NCBI GenBank assembly: GCA_002477805.1
Contig: DLKQ01000042.1
Coordinates: 1 to 16,669, forward strand
Direction of reading: 5' to 3'
DNA length: 16,669 nt
Origin: Christensenella sp. UBA7584
GTDB taxonomy: Bacteria; Bacillota; Clostridia; Christensenellales; UBA1242
Shown here: piece after piece, positions 7,520-14,272 of the stretch
How positions within the stretch are numbered: position 1 is the first letter of the stretch
Layout of the letters: each line of letters opens with the position of its first letter
Notes under the pieces: generated by a model
Seen by the model: only the letters and a program-made list of their open reading frames with translations
Database searches by the model: none
Told to the model about the DNA's origin: nothing
Translations under genes and position numbers: made by a program

Positions 7520-7547
7520 CATTAGTCCAGAAGGGAGGTTAAAAGTT

Positions 7548-7835
7548 ATGAACAAGTATGAACTTTTGTACATCATTTCAAGTGATGCAGATGAAAAAGC
7601 ACGTGAAGCTATTATAGAAAAGTTTTCTTCTATGGTAACAAAAAGTGGCGGAACTGTTGATTCACTTGACAAAATTGGTATGAAAAAGTTTGCTTATCCA
7701 ATTCAAGACAAGCAAGAAGGCTTTTATGTTTTAATGAATTTTACATCAGAGCCAACATTGCCAAGAGAAATGGAGCAACAAATGCGTATTACAGAATTTT
7801 TCGTTCGTAATATGTTTATTCGTTTAGATAAATAA
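7548..7835 (+). CDS. rpsF: 30S ribosomal protein S6
   Basis: 95-aa protein of the small-subunit platform, which pairs with S18. It begins MNKYELLYII, the usual S6 first strand, and contains KKFAYPIQDKQEGFYVLMNF (45-64), the conserved KRLAYPI..k..G.Y....f region; the end IRLDK is also typical. The length is normal. The ATG at 7548 is preceded by a strong AGGGAGG site. It is the first gene of the classical rpsF-ssb-rpsR operon, 19 nt before ssb. Confidence 0.97.
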   Translation: MNKYELLYIISSDADEKAREAIIEKFSSMVTKSGGTVDSLDKIGMKKFAYPIQDKQEGFYVLMNFTSEPTLPREMEQQMRITEFFVRNMFIRLDK

Positions 7836-7854
7836 TTAAAAGAGAGAAAAAATT

Positions 7855-8262
7855 ATGAACAAAGTTGTTTTAATAGGAAATTTAACACACGATCCAGAAA
7901 TAACAACAACAAATAGTGGTGTTCCAGTTTGTCATTTTTCACTAGCTGTATCTAGAAGATATACCAATAGTGAAGGGAACAGAGAGGCTGATTTTATTCC
8001 AATAGTTGTTTGGAGAAATCAAGCAGAATCTTGTCACAAGTACTTGCGTAAGGGGAGCAAGGCTGCTGTTTATGGAAGTTTGCAAGTAAGAAGTTATGAA
8101 ACAAAAACTGGAGAAAAAAGGACAATCGCAGAGGTTGTTGCTGAAGAAGTAGAGTTTGTTGGTTCAAAAATGAGTGGTGATGAAGTCCTTGAAACAAAAA
8201 CTGAAGACGCTGAAAAGGTGGTAACTTTAGAACCAATTGATGATGGTGATTTACCATTTTAA
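7855..8262 (+). CDS. ssb: Single-stranded DNA-binding protein
   Basis: 135-aa protein that coats single-stranded DNA in replication, recombination and repair, normally as a tetramer. The N-terminal OB fold starts MNKVVLIGNLTHDPE and includes FSLAVSRRYTN (28-38) and the FIPIVVWRNQAE strand (47-58); it ends near residue 105. A short acidic linker leads to the C-terminal tip DDGDLPF, the conserved partner-binding peptide (usually DDDLPF). The linker is short, about 25 residues. The ribosome-binding site AGAGAG is modest. It lies between rpsF and rpsR, the conserved order in Bacillota. Confidence 0.97.
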   Translation: MNKVVLIGNLTHDPEITTTNSGVPVCHFSLAVSRRYTNSEGNREADFIPIVVWRNQAESCHKYLRKGSKAAVYGSLQVRSYETKTGEKRTIAEVVAEEVEFVGSKMSGDEVLETKTEDAEKVVTLEPIDDGDLPF

Positions 8263-8286
8263 TAAAAATTTAAAAGGAGAATAAAA

Positions 8287-8607
8287 ATGGCTGAAACAGA
8301 GCAAGAAGTTCAAGTTGTTGAAAACCAAGAAAAGGCTAAAACTGAAGAGAAAAAGGCAAAACTTGATGGAACTGAAGTTAGAAAGCCTCGTCGCCCAGTT
8401 AGTCGTCGCAAGGTTTGTCAATTTTGTGTTGACAAAGTTGAAAAGATTGACTACAAAGACATCGCTCGTATTCGTAAGTTTGTGACAGAAAATGGAAAGA
8501 TTGTTCCAAGTCGTCAAACAGGTACTTGTTCAAAGCACCAAAGAGAACTTACAACAGCAATCAAGAGAGCAAGATATATGGGGCTTTTGCACTACAAGGG
8601 TGAATAA
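8287..8607 (+). CDS. rpsR: 30S ribosomal protein S18 with N-terminal extension
   Basis: 106 aa, against about 75-80 for most bacterial S18. The core from about residue 34 onward (RPVSRRKVCQFC... to LLHYKGE) is standard: YKDIARIRKFVTENGKIVPS and a following RQTGTCSKHQR are the S18 rRNA/S6-binding region. Cys44, Cys47, Cys81 and His84 form the zinc-ribbon set seen in C+ type S18 proteins. Residues 1-30 are an extra Glu/Lys/Val-rich, low-complexity tail with no recognisable fold. Good Shine-Dalgarno site AAAGGAGA before the ATG at 8287; there is no equally good internal start, so the extension appears genuine. Last gene of the operon, followed by a strong terminator. Confidence 0.96.
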   Translation: MAETEQEVQVVENQEKAKTEEKKAKLDGTEVRKPRRPVSRRKVCQFCVDKVEKIDYKDIARIRKFVTENGKIVPSRQTGTCSKHQRELTTAIKRARYMGLLHYKGE

Positions 8608-8617
8608 TTCAAAAACT

Positions 8618-8657
8618 AAAAATAAAGTAGGTGTTAGAACTTGCTTTATTTTTTTTT
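8618..8657 (+). terminator. Intrinsic terminator after rpsR
   Basis: A 15-bp stem including two G-U pairs (8618-8632 with 8639-8653), 6-nt loop GTTAGA, and a T tract to 8657. It ends the rpsF-ssb-rpsR operon; its 3' arm contains the trxB -35 element. Confidence 0.9.
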
Positions 8658-8669
8658 ATTTATTATAAT
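8641..8669 (+). promoter_or_regulatory. Promoter for trxB-glmM-flippase
   Basis: A perfect -10 TATAAT (8664-8669) with TTGCTT (8641-8646) 17 nt upstream. The -35 lies in the 3' arm of the rpsR terminator. Start near 8676, so the leader is only about 12 nt and holds the GGAGAGG ribosome-binding site. Confidence 0.6.
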
Positions 8670-8687
8670 GTCTAGCGGAGAGGTTTT

Positions 8688-9623
8688 ATGAACGAAAATT
8701 ACGATGTTATAATTATTGGCTCTGGTCCAAGTGGAATGACAGCTGGAATTTACGCCTTACGAGCAGGGCTTAGTGTATTAGTATTTGAAAAAATGGCAGT
8801 AGGTGGGCAAACTGCTTTAACTCAAAAGATAGAAAATTATCCAGGGTTTTCTGAAATTAGTGGATTTGACCTTGCAGAAAATATGTATAATCAACTTGTA
8901 ATGCTTGGTGGAAAGGTTGTTTTTAAAGAAGTTGAATCAATTGTGATCAAAGATGGTGTAAAATCGGTTCTTGCGGGTGGATTAACCTATAATGCTAGTG
9001 CTATCATATTAAGTATGGGGGCTTCATCACGACCTTTGGGAACAAATGAGGATAAAAAATTTTTAGGGAAAGGACTTAGTTATTGTGCTGTTTGTGATGG
9101 CGCTTTCTTTAGAGATAAAGTCGTTGCGGTTGTTGGAGGTGGAAATTCAGCATTACAGGATATAGAATATCTTTCTGGTATTGCAAAAGAGATAATACAT
9201 ATTAATCGTAGAGCGGAATTTCGTGCTGACGCTGTTAATACTGAAAATTATCTAAAACTATTACAATCACAAAAGATAAAACAGTTTTTTGGTTTTGTTA
9301 TTGAAAAGCTTGAAGGTGAAGATAAACTTAAAAGTATTGTAATTAAAAATATCAAAACAAATGAAAAGCTAATAATTGATGTTGATGGATTATTTGTTGC
9401 TATAGGGAGAGTTCCACAAACTGAAATAATACAAGGTGTAAAACTTGATGAGTTTGGATACATAGAAGTAGACAAAGATATGAAGACAAATCTAGAAGGT
9501 ATTTTTGCTTGTGGCGATATTACATCAAAAACGTTAAGGCAAATTAGCACAGCTGTCGGTGATGGTGCTATTGCTGGAACTAGTGCAAGTGTGTATGTTA
9601 AAAAATTGAAAAAAGGAATGTAA
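8688..9623 (+). CDS. trxB: Thioredoxin reductase (NADPH, FAD flavoprotein)
   Basis: 311-aa cytosolic enzyme that passes electrons from NADPH through FAD and a redox disulfide to thioredoxin. FAD-binding GSGPSG at 11-16; GGQ..L and the IENYPGF block (48-54); redox motif CAVCDG with Cys133 and Cys136; NADPH-binding GGGNSA (150-155, usually GGGDSA) with NRR (173-175, usually HRR) for the phosphate; second FAD motif CGDIT (275-279) followed by RQISTAVGDGAIAG. Length and domain order are normal, so it should be active; the cofactor is inferred as NADPH from the conserved Arg pair. Start ATG at 8688 with GGAGAGG 4 nt upstream. glmM follows after 4 nt, implying co-transcription and probably coupled translation. 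Confidence 0.95.
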   Translation: MNENYDVIIIGSGPSGMTAGIYALRAGLSVLVFEKMAVGGQTALTQKIENYPGFSEISGFDLAENMYNQLVMLGGKVVFKEVESIVIKDGVKSVLAGGLTYNASAIILSMGASSRPLGTNEDKKFLGKGLSYCAVCDGAFFRDKVVAVVGGGNSALQDIEYLSGIAKEIIHINRRAEFRADAVNTENYLKLLQSQKIKQFFGFVIEKLEGEDKLKSIVIKNIKTNEKLIIDVDGLFVAIGRVPQTEIIQGVKLDEFGYIEVDKDMKTNLEGIFACGDITSKTLRQISTAVGDGAIAGTSASVYVKKLKKGM

Positions 9624-9627
9624 TTTT

Positions 9628-10956
9628 ATGGAAAAAATATTTGGAACAGATGGTGTAAGAGGTGTTGTTGGAGATGTGATAACTCCTGAGTTCGTGTATA
9701 ACCTTGGTAAAAGTGTTGCTGTGTTTTTGTGTCAAAAATATGATAAAAAAGAAAAGAAAGTTCTAATTGCTCACGACACACGTAAATCTTTTGAAATGAT
9801 TGAGCAAAATTTGTGTAAGGCATTTAACGAATTTGGGATTGATGTGGTATGTGCGGGTGTTATGCCGACTCCAGCTGTTCATTATTTGACCAAATTAAAA
9901 GGTTTTGATGCTGGGGTGATGATAACAGCAAGTCATAATCCTGCAGAATATAATGGAGTAAAAATTATCACAAATGATGGCTTCAAGGCATCTGATGAAG
10001 TGGAAAATAAAATCACTGAAATTTTTTACAGCCTTTCTGAGTGTAAAAATTTTTCAGATGAAGCGGGGAAAACTACTACAGATTTTACCCTTATTCAAAC
10101 TTGGGCAGATTGTATAAAAAACATCTGCAAAACTTCTCTTCAAGGTTTAAAGGTTGCTTTTGACTTAGCAAATGGTGCAAGTTTTAAAGTGGCAGGTGAA
10201 ATTTTTGAAGCATTAGATGCTCAGGTGTTTCAAATTAATGCGTCAGACAATGGTGATTTAATTAACAAGGATTGTGGAAGTACGCATACTGAAGAGATTG
10301 CAAAGTTTACAAAAAGCTGTGGTGCTGATATTGGATTTGCCTTTGATGGCGATGCTGATAGAGTAAATGTTTGTTTTGCTGACGGACAAATTATGACAGG
10401 AGAACAGTTAATGTTTTTGTGTGCGATGAGTTTGTTTAGAAAGGGTGAACTTAAGCAAAACAAGATAGTTACTCCAAATGTGACAAATTTTGGTGTCGAT
10501 AATAGTTTGAAAAAATTTGGTATTGAAACGCTAAGAGTTGGAGTGGGTGGAAAAAATATCCAGCAAAAGCTTCTTGAAGAAAAACTTTCTTTTGGTGCAG
10601 AGGATAATGGTCATATTATTTGGGCGGACTATAATAAATGCTCTGATGGAATTTTGACAGCTGTTTTACTTTCAAAATTGCTAGTAGAGGTAAAAAACTT
10701 TGATGAAATTTTAAAAGATTTAAAAGTTCTTGAACAGACAAAATTAAATGTTCAAATTTCACAAAATCAAAAAATTAAGTATCTCAATGGTGATATTGAT
10801 GAGCTTTTATCAAAACTCCAAGCAGAAAACAAGGAAAGAATTGTTGTAAGACCAAGTGGAACAGAACCTCTTGTTAGAATCATTGTTGAAGGTGCTGAAA
10901 AAGAAAAAACTGAAATTTTAGCAAAAAAATTGGAGAAAGCTATTAAAGAATTATAG
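9628..10956 (+). CDS. glmM: Phosphoglucosamine mutase
   Basis: 442-aa cytosolic enzyme that converts glucosamine-6-phosphate to glucosamine-1-phosphate on the route to UDP-GlcNAc and peptidoglycan. FGTDGVRG at 5-12; catalytic phosphoserine Ser102 in TASHNP (100-105); Mg-binding FDGDADR (239-245); phosphate-binding RPSGTEP (408-414). These and the full length make GlmM the best call over other phosphohexomutases. One oddity: the sugar-binding loop, normally GEQSGH, reads AEDNGH (324-329), so the usual Ser is Asn327; Glu325 and His329 remain. Start ATG 4 nt after trxB, with AGGAA in the end of trxB as its ribosome-binding site. A flippase gene follows 33 nt later. Confidence 0.93.
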   Translation: MEKIFGTDGVRGVVGDVITPEFVYNLGKSVAVFLCQKYDKKEKKVLIAHDTRKSFEMIEQNLCKAFNEFGIDVVCAGVMPTPAVHYLTKLKGFDAGVMITASHNPAEYNGVKIITNDGFKASDEVENKITEIFYSLSECKNFSDEAGKTTTDFTLIQTWADCIKNICKTSLQGLKVAFDLANGASFKVAGEIFEALDAQVFQINASDNGDLINKDCGSTHTEEIAKFTKSCGADIGFAFDGDADRVNVCFADGQIMTGEQLMFLCAMSLFRKGELKQNKIVTPNVTNFGVDNSLKKFGIETLRVGVGGKNIQQKLLEEKLSFGAEDNGHIIWADYNKCSDGILTAVLLSKLLVEVKNFDEILKDLKVLEQTKLNVQISQNQKIKYLNGDIDELLSKLQAENKERIVVRPSGTEPLVRIIVEGAEKEKTEILAKKLEKAIKEL

Positions 10957-10989
10957 TATAAAAGTTTGTTTGTAAAACAAACTATTTAT

Positions 10990-12534
10990 ATGGAAAAACA
11001 AACTTTTTTAAAAGGTATTTTGGTGTTAGTTGTCGGGAGTATTATCGCAAAAGCTCTTGGTGCGGTTTATCGTATACCTTTAACTTGGATTTTGGGTGCG
11101 GAAGGACTGGGTGTTTATCAGCTAGTCTTTCCTGTTTTTTCTTTACTACTTGTATTATCATCAACCGCTGTTCCTACAGCATTGAGTAAAATTATTGCTT
11201 CGGAAAACTCTGAGGTCAATTGTAAAAAAATTCTAAGAGTTAGTATTGTAGCATTATTTATTGTTGGATTTATATTTTCTGTCGTACTTTTTGCTTTGTC
11301 TGGTGTTATTGCGAATTTTCAGGGCAATCCAAAAGCCACATTGCCATATATGGCAATTGCTCCGAGTTTGGTAATTGTTTCTGTTATTTCGGCATTTCGT
11401 GGGTATTTTCAGGGTAAACTTAATATGACTCCAACTGCTGTTAGCAATATAGTTGAACAACTTTTTAAACTTATATTTGGGCTAACACTTTCCTTTTTGC
11501 TTATTCCACAAGGGCTTGAATTTGGTGTGCTAGGTGCAGTACTGGGGGTTACATTAAGTGAATTCGTTACACTCGGGTTATTGACAATTACATACCTAGT
11601 GGAAAAAAAGAAAGGCAGTATACATAATGAAAAAATAACTATTTCCACAAAACAAGTCCTCAAAAATTTGGCTAAAACTGCGTTCCCTATCATTGTGGCA
11701 AATATAATTTTGCCTATTTCATTGTTTCTTGACAGTTTGCTTGTTGTAAATATTTTACTTTCTAGTGGTTTTACTGCTTCTCAAAGCACTATTTTATGGG
11801 GACTAGATAGCGGAGTGGTAACTTCTATAATAAATTTGCCTGTTGTTTTTACATTGCAAGTTGCGACTTGTATTGTGCCAAATCTCACAAGTGACCGTTC
11901 ACAGATTTCAAAAAGAGTTAATCAAAGTTTTCTGATTTCCTGTGCAATCTCAATACCTTGTGCTCTTGCTGTTTTTGTTCTTGCTCCACAAATTTTAAGT
12001 GTACTTTATAGCGGGACTTTTTCAAGTACAGTGATTGATGAAATGGGGGTAGCAACTAAACTGCTTTCTTATTCATCTGGTCTGATTATTCTCACAGCTA
12101 TTTTACAAACTCAAAATGCTACTCTTCAAGGGCTTGGACACTTAAAAATCCCTGTTATTAATATGAGTTTGGCTGTTATTTTAAAACTAGTTTTTGTTTT
12201 TACACTTATACAAAATCCTGAGCTTAATATTTTTGGACTTATGATTGCAAAATATGTATTTTTTGCTACTGTAGTTTGTCTTAACACTATATATATGGTA
12301 CGAAAGGGTTATAAAATTAATCGAATGAAAGAAATTTTCGTTTCGCTTTTGTCTTCAATATCAATGGCAATGACCATTTTAGTTACAAAGAATTTTATAA
12401 CTGGTTTCTCTCCAATTATTGGTTTGTTGGTTCTAATTTGTGTAGGGGTTATAGTGTATAGTGTAAACTTTTTGTGCCTTCTTCCCGAAAAAAATTATTT
12501 GAGGCTTATTAAATTTAGAAAAAGAAGTTTATAA
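10990..12534 (+). CDS. Polysaccharide/lipid II flippase-like membrane protein (SpoVB/YtgP, MurJ superfamily)
   Basis: A 514-aa polytopic membrane protein, probably 14 transmembrane helices, of the MVF/MOP flippase superfamily. The N-terminus (MEKQTFLKGILVLVVGSII, then YRIPLTWILGAEGLGVYQ) closely follows the SpoVB/YtgP pattern, as do FSLLLVLSSTAVPTALSK and the AFRGYFQG segment. YtgP (MurJ) exports lipid II; SpoVB has a cell-wall role in sporulation. Which applies cannot be decided here. I chose the ATG at 10990 because homologues start there; a TTG at 10966 would add 8 residues. Neither has a clear Shine-Dalgarno site, and a short hairpin (10963-10983, AGTTTGT/ACAAACT) sits just upstream. Placement after glmM fits cell-wall precursor synthesis and export. 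Confidence 0.88.
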   Translation: MEKQTFLKGILVLVVGSIIAKALGAVYRIPLTWILGAEGLGVYQLVFPVFSLLLVLSSTAVPTALSKIIASENSEVNCKKILRVSIVALFIVGFIFSVVLFALSGVIANFQGNPKATLPYMAIAPSLVIVSVISAFRGYFQGKLNMTPTAVSNIVEQLFKLIFGLTLSFLLIPQGLEFGVLGAVLGVTLSEFVTLGLLTITYLVEKKKGSIHNEKITISTKQVLKNLAKTAFPIIVANIILPISLFLDSLLVVNILLSSGFTASQSTILWGLDSGVVTSIINLPVVFTLQVATCIVPNLTSDRSQISKRVNQSFLISCAISIPCALAVFVLAPQILSVLYSGTFSSTVIDEMGVATKLLSYSSGLIILTAILQTQNATLQGLGHLKIPVINMSLAVILKLVFVFTLIQNPELNIFGLMIAKYVFFATVVCLNTIYMVRKGYKINRMKEIFVSLLSSISMAMTILVTKNFITGFSPIIGLLVLICVGVIVYSVNFLCLLPEKNYLRLIKFRKRSL

Positions 12535-12573
12535 AATTAAAATTAGGTTATATTTTAACTCAGGGAGGAATGT

Positions 12574-12843
12574 ATGAATAAAACAGAACTAATAAAACAA
12601 GTTTCAAAACACTCTAGTTTAACTCAAAAAGATTGTGCTTTATGTCTTGAAGCACTAAAGCAAGTGTTGACAAATTCACTTAAAAGGGGAGAGATGGTTT
12701 CGCTTACAGGATTTGGTAAATTTTATGTAAAACACTACAAACAAAGAAATAGTTACAACCCACAAACACAAAAAATTTGCTCTCTTAACGCTCGATTTTT
12801 GCCTGTTTTTAAGGTCAGTAACACTCTAAAGAGCCAAATTTAG
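12574..12843 (+). CDS. Divergent HU-family DNA-binding protein
   Basis: 89-aa nucleoid-associated protein of the HU/IHF family. Conserved features: MNKTELIKQVS start, the helix pair, GFGKF (46-50) and the Asn62-Pro63 at the tip of the DNA-binding arm. It departs from typical HU in the arm (HYKQRNSYNPQTQKICSLNA instead of the usual GRNPxTGxxixI) and in the C-terminus, where the usual PAFKAGKxLKDAVN is LPVFKVSNTLKSQI. Two Cys residues (21, 24) are unusual for HU. It has a strong GGGAGG site 5 nt before the ATG and a possible -10 TATATT at 12549-12554. A canonical HU gene follows 111 nt later with its own promoter, so this is a diverged tandem paralogue, probably with different DNA affinity or partner. 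Confidence 0.88.
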   Translation: MNKTELIKQVSKHSSLTQKDCALCLEALKQVLTNSLKRGEMVSLTGFGKFYVKHYKQRNSYNPQTQKICSLNARFLPVFKVSNTLKSQI

Positions 12844-12874
12844 GCAAAAAATGCCCTTTTTTTGGGTTTTTTTT
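12842..12874 (+). terminator. Intrinsic terminator after the first HU gene
   Basis: GGCA-AAAAA-TGCC (12843-12855) followed by a seven-T run, or alternatively an A6..CCC / GGG..T stem (loop of seven T) followed by T residues ending at 12874. The two foldings overlap; the stem is short but the T tract is strong. Confidence 0.6.
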
Positions 12875-12894
12875 AGTAAATTGCCTCAATTCGT

Positions 12895-12923
12895 TTGGTG
12901 AAACTGAAAAAATATGTTATAAT
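12895..12923 (+). promoter_or_regulatory. Promoter for the canonical HU gene
   Basis: Extended -10 TGTTATAAT (12915-12923) with TTGGTG (12895-12900) 17 nt upstream. Start near 12930, short leader, then AAAGGAGAG before the ATG at 12955. It lets this hup gene be expressed separately from the one before it. Confidence 0.65.
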
Positions 12924-12954
12924 TCCTTTAACTTTTTAAAAGGAGAGTTAAAAA

Positions 12955-13227
12955 ATGAACAAACAAGAATTTGTGGTAGCAGTAGCTACAAAAGCTGGAG
13001 TTTCACAAGCTGATGCAGGTAGAGTTGTAAACGCAACACTTGATGTTATTACAGAAGCACTTAAAAATGGCGACGATGTAACTATTACTGGTTTCGGCAA
13101 ATTTGAAGCAAGAAAAAGAGATGCAAGAAGTGGAATTAACCCACTTACAAAAGCTCCTATAAAAATTGCTGCTTGCAAAGTTCCAGCATTCAAAGCTGGC
13201 AAAGGCTTGAAAGACGCTATAAACTAA
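12955..13227 (+). CDS. hup: DNA-binding protein HU
   Basis: 90-aa histone-like protein that bends and compacts DNA as a dimer. All hallmarks are present: MNKQEFVVAVATKAGVS, helix 2, GFGKFEARKR (46-55), arm tip Asn62-Pro63, and the C-terminal PAFKAGKGLKDAIN (77-90). The arm reads RSGINPLTKAPIKIAA, with Gly-Ile-Asn in place of the usual Gly-Arg-Asn and no TGE. Strong AAAGGAGAG ribosome-binding site and its own promoter. Expected to be the main HU of the cell, given its closer fit to the family than its upstream paralogue. A terminator follows within 13 nt. Confidence 0.96.
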   Translation: MNKQEFVVAVATKAGVSQADAGRVVNATLDVITEALKNGDDVTITGFGKFEARKRDARSGINPLTKAPIKIAACKVPAFKAGKGLKDAIN

Positions 13228-13239
13228 CAGCAAGGAAAT

Positions 13240-13270
13240 AAAAGGACAGCCTTTCTGGTTGCCCTTTTTT
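13240..13270 (+). terminator. Intrinsic terminator after hup
   Basis: A 12-position stem (13240-13251 with 13257-13268) having one A-C mismatch and one G-U pair, loop TTTCT, then T residues to 13270. It ends only 13 nt before the dus start codon. Confidence 0.85.
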
Positions 13271-13283
13271 AGTGGGATTTAAA

Positions 13284-14210
13284 ATGAAAATAAAAAATAT
13301 AACTCTTAGGACGCCATTTATACTAACACCAATGGCGGGATTCACTGATTGTGGGTTTAGAAGTTTGTGTGCAGACTTTGATGCTGGTCTAACAACCACT
13401 GAAATGGTGAGTGCAAGGGGGCTTTTGTTTGGTGGAGATGGAAGCAAGTCTCTTCTTTACTTTGAAGAAAACTCAAATCCGAAAAGCGTTCAAATTTTTT
13501 CAAACGAGCCAGATGTTGTTGCTGAAATCTTAAAAAGAGGCCTTTTAAAAGATTTTGATATTGTTGATATTAATATGGGTTGTCCTATGCCAAAAATTGT
13601 AAAAGAAGGTATGGGGTCTGCCCTTTTACTTGATTTTGATAAGGCAAGTAATGTTATTAAAAGTGCTGTCGACAATACAAGTCAACCAGTGACCGTAAAG
13701 TTTAGAATTGGGTTTACTCAAGATACAATTTGTGCAACTGATTTTGCAAAAATGTGTGAAGATAGTGGAGCAAGTGCAATTTGTGTGCACGGACGAACAA
13801 AAACTCAACTTTATAGCGGACTTGCTGATTGGTCTGTTATCGAAAATGTGGTGGATTCTGTTAAAATTCCAGTGTTTGGAAATGGTGATGTGCAAAACAT
13901 TTTGGAGGCTAAAGAAAAAATGGAAAATTTTGGCTGTGCCGGTATTGGTATCGGTAGAGCTTCTCTTGGGAAGCCTTGGATTTTTTCTGGACTTAGCGAA
14001 AATGAATTTGATATTCCTGCCATAATAAAAAAGCATTTTACTATTTTAGAAAAGTATTTTAGCGAAAAATTGGTTTTACTCCATATGCGCAAACATCTTG
14101 CTTGCTACATTCATTCTTTTCCAAAAGCAAAACAATATAGGCAAAAGATAGTAACATCCTTTCACAAACAAGAAATTTTTGATTTAATAGATGAACTTTT
14201 TAAAAAATAG
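13284..14210 (+). CDS. dus: tRNA-dihydrouridine synthase (DusB-like)
   Basis: 308-aa FMN enzyme that reduces specific uridines in tRNA to dihydrouridine using NADPH. TPMAGFTD (15-22) is the first flavin-binding loop; NMGCPMPK (97-104) contains catalytic Cys100; Lys139 and Arg141 lie in the KFR flavin-contact strand; VHGRTKTQLYSGLADW (168-183) and GIGIGRASLGKPWIF (220-234) are hallmark blocks. Length and order match bacterial Dus proteins, DusB type most likely. I chose the ATG at 13284 (homologues start MKIxNIxL) over the GTG at 13272; a weak GGGA site precedes it. There is hardly room for a promoter between the hup terminator and this start, so expression probably relies on read-through. Its TAG stop lies inside the next terminator stem. 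Confidence 0.93.
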   Translation: MKIKNITLRTPFILTPMAGFTDCGFRSLCADFDAGLTTTEMVSARGLLFGGDGSKSLLYFEENSNPKSVQIFSNEPDVVAEILKRGLLKDFDIVDINMGCPMPKIVKEGMGSALLLDFDKASNVIKSAVDNTSQPVTVKFRIGFTQDTICATDFAKMCEDSGASAICVHGRTKTQLYSGLADWSVIENVVDSVKIPVFGNGDVQNILEAKEKMENFGCAGIGIGRASLGKPWIFSGLSENEFDIPAIIKKHFTILEKYFSEKLVLLHMRKHLACYIHSFPKAKQYRQKIVTSFHKQEIFDLIDELFKK

Positions 14211-14236
14211 CAATTTTTAGTTGCTATATTTTTTGA
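14207..14236 (+). terminator. Intrinsic terminator overlapping the dus stop codon
   Basis: A 7-bp perfect stem ATAGCAA (14207-14213) with TTGCTAT (14221-14227), loop TTTTTAG, then a T-rich tract from 14229. The dus stop codon is in the left arm, and the next gene's -35 is in the right arm. Confidence 0.75.
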
Positions 14237-14249
14237 TTTTTAGTATCAT
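14221..14249 (+). promoter_or_regulatory. Promoter for the Na/Pi-like transporter-pgk operon
   Basis: TTGCTA (14221-14226) in the 3' arm of the dus terminator, a 17-nt spacer, and TATCAT (14244-14249). Start near 14256; the GGGG site at 14259-14262 is 10 nt from the ATG at 14273. Confidence 0.5.
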
Positions 14250-14272
14250 AAAAACAAAGGGGAAAGTGCGGA

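Noticed and set aside
10963..10983. AGTTTGT/ACAAACT hairpin as a terminator between glmM and the flippase gene
   Set aside because: No T tract follows, and it lies within a tightly packed gene cluster right before a start codon.
13708..14092. Overlapping ORFs on both strands within dus
   Set aside because: The dus frame is conserved throughout this stretch; the others lack ribosome-binding sites and family motifs.
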